NCBI GenBank assembly: GCA_037441765.1
Contig: JBBIRM010000158.1
Coordinates: 1-6,703 of the forward strand
Length of the DNA stretch: 6,703 bases
DNA from: JBBIRM01 sp037441765
GTDB taxonomy: Bacteria; Desulfobacterota; BSN033; UBA1163
Direction: 5' to 3'
In this document: positions 6,412-6,703 of the stretch, in pieces
Numbering within the stretch: the first letter of the stretch is position 1
Layout: each line of letters begins with the position of its first letter
The notes under the pieces: generated by a model
What the model saw: the letters and a program-made list of their open reading frames with translations, nothing else
Database searches by the model: none
Told to the model about the DNA's origin: nothing
Program-made: the position numbers and the translations under genes

Positions 6412-6703
6412 TTACTTTTCTGCCACCAATAGGATGGACTTTGCAAAGTCAATGCCTAGATAACGATGAACCGGAGACATCACATACACCCTGAAGAGGT
6501 ACCTGTGATAAGCATCATTATAGGTTCGATACATCCCCTTGATTTTGAAGCCCTGTGCCAAAAGCAATCCACCTAGCTCGTCATAGCAATAAGCCACCTT
6601 GTGGGTTGCATCTCTCCAGAACCTGCCAGGATTAAAGATATTCGGAGTGGAAAGGAGGAAGTGTCCACCGTCTTTCAAAACAGAGTGAATCTTTTTTATC
6701 AGA
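6412..6703 (-). CDS. Class I SAM-dependent methyltransferase, C-terminal part (5' end outside window)
   Basis: The reading frame is open to the window edge, so the gene is cut off at its 5' end; the in-frame TTG near 6678 is internal, not a start. About 96 residues are visible. They begin with the post-motif segment typical of Methyltransf_11/23 proteins (VLKDGGHFLLSTPN), where a strand carrying GG is followed by S-T-P-N. Next come FWRDATHK, a helix leading to a LAQGF turn, and a terminal IDFAKSILLVAEK strand, which is the usual final beta strand of the fold. The SAM-binding motif I lies outside the window. The protein is probably cytosolic and acts on a sugar or glycan precursor, as inferred from its neighbours. 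Its TAA stop (6414-6412) is embedded in the Shine-Dalgarno of the next gene, which suggests coupled translation. It is clearly a different subfamily from the MT-A paralogues downstream. The fold is confident; the substrate is unknown. Confidence 0.85.
   Translation of the reverse strand, partial: LIKKIHSVLKDGGHFLLSTPNIFNPGRFWRDATHKVAYCYDELGGLLLAQGFKIKGMYRTYNDAYHRYLFRVYVMSPVHRYLGIDFAKSILLVAEK

Noticed and set aside
6402..6452. A 17-residue N-terminal extension of MT-A1.
   Set aside because: It would overlap the upstream methyltransferase by 41 nt, is absent from MT-A2, and a strong AAGGAG 6 nt before the ATG at 6401 explains the start.
1..6703. Defence system, mobile element, CRISPR or RNA gene.
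   Set aside because: Every supported frame belongs to a glycan-modifying family; no transposase, nuclease, terminal inverted repeats, regularly spaced repeats or tRNA-like structure was seen.

Overview
All genes in the window lie on the minus strand and are packed tail to head, so transcription runs from the right edge to the left. The content is typical of a lipopolysaccharide or other surface-glycan locus: glycosyltransferases, small class I methyltransferases, a Kdo/WaaP-type sugar kinase and a hexapeptide O-acetyltransferase. The kinase family points to a Gram-negative (lipid A/core-bearing) bacterium. The DNA is moderately AT-rich, AGA/AGG arginine codons are frequent, and the proteins are rich in Lys and Ile. 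I would guess an uncultivated Desulfobacterota- or Nitrospirota-like lineage, but the window cannot settle this.

In order of transcription: the C-terminal end of a class I methyltransferase (enters at 6703, stops at 6412); a small methyltransferase, MT-A1 (6401-5772); a GT4 glycosyltransferase, GT-a (5772-4744); its paralogue GT-b (4733-3735); MT-A2 (3724-3137), a paralogue of MT-A1; a short intergenic stretch with a perfect palindrome; a fused double WaaP-like kinase (3099-1480); an unrelated class I methyltransferase, MT-B (1489-731); a CatB/VatD-type O-acetyltransferase (711-107) broken by a one-base shortfall in a C-run; and the first 23 codons of a GT2 glycosyltransferase (71-1), which runs off the left edge.

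Gaps are between -10 and +37 nt, and several stop codons overlap the next Shine-Dalgarno or start, so this is very probably one operon with translational coupling. A plausible reading is that the GT4 and GT2 enzymes extend a core or O-chain, the double kinase phosphorylates core or terminal sugars, and the methyltransferases and acetyltransferase decorate or cap the chain. Acceptor sugars cannot be deduced.

The points most worth a second look are the MT-GT-GT-MT arrangement of two paralogous pairs, the tandem kinase whose second copy lacks the conserved helix-C glutamate, the kinase/methyltransferase gene overlap that recalls WbdD-type chain capping, the homopolymer frameshift in the acetyltransferase, and four cysteines fixed at identical positions in the two MT-A paralogues. 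No mobile element, RNA gene or CRISPR array was seen, and no stretch over 300 bases lacks a gene.
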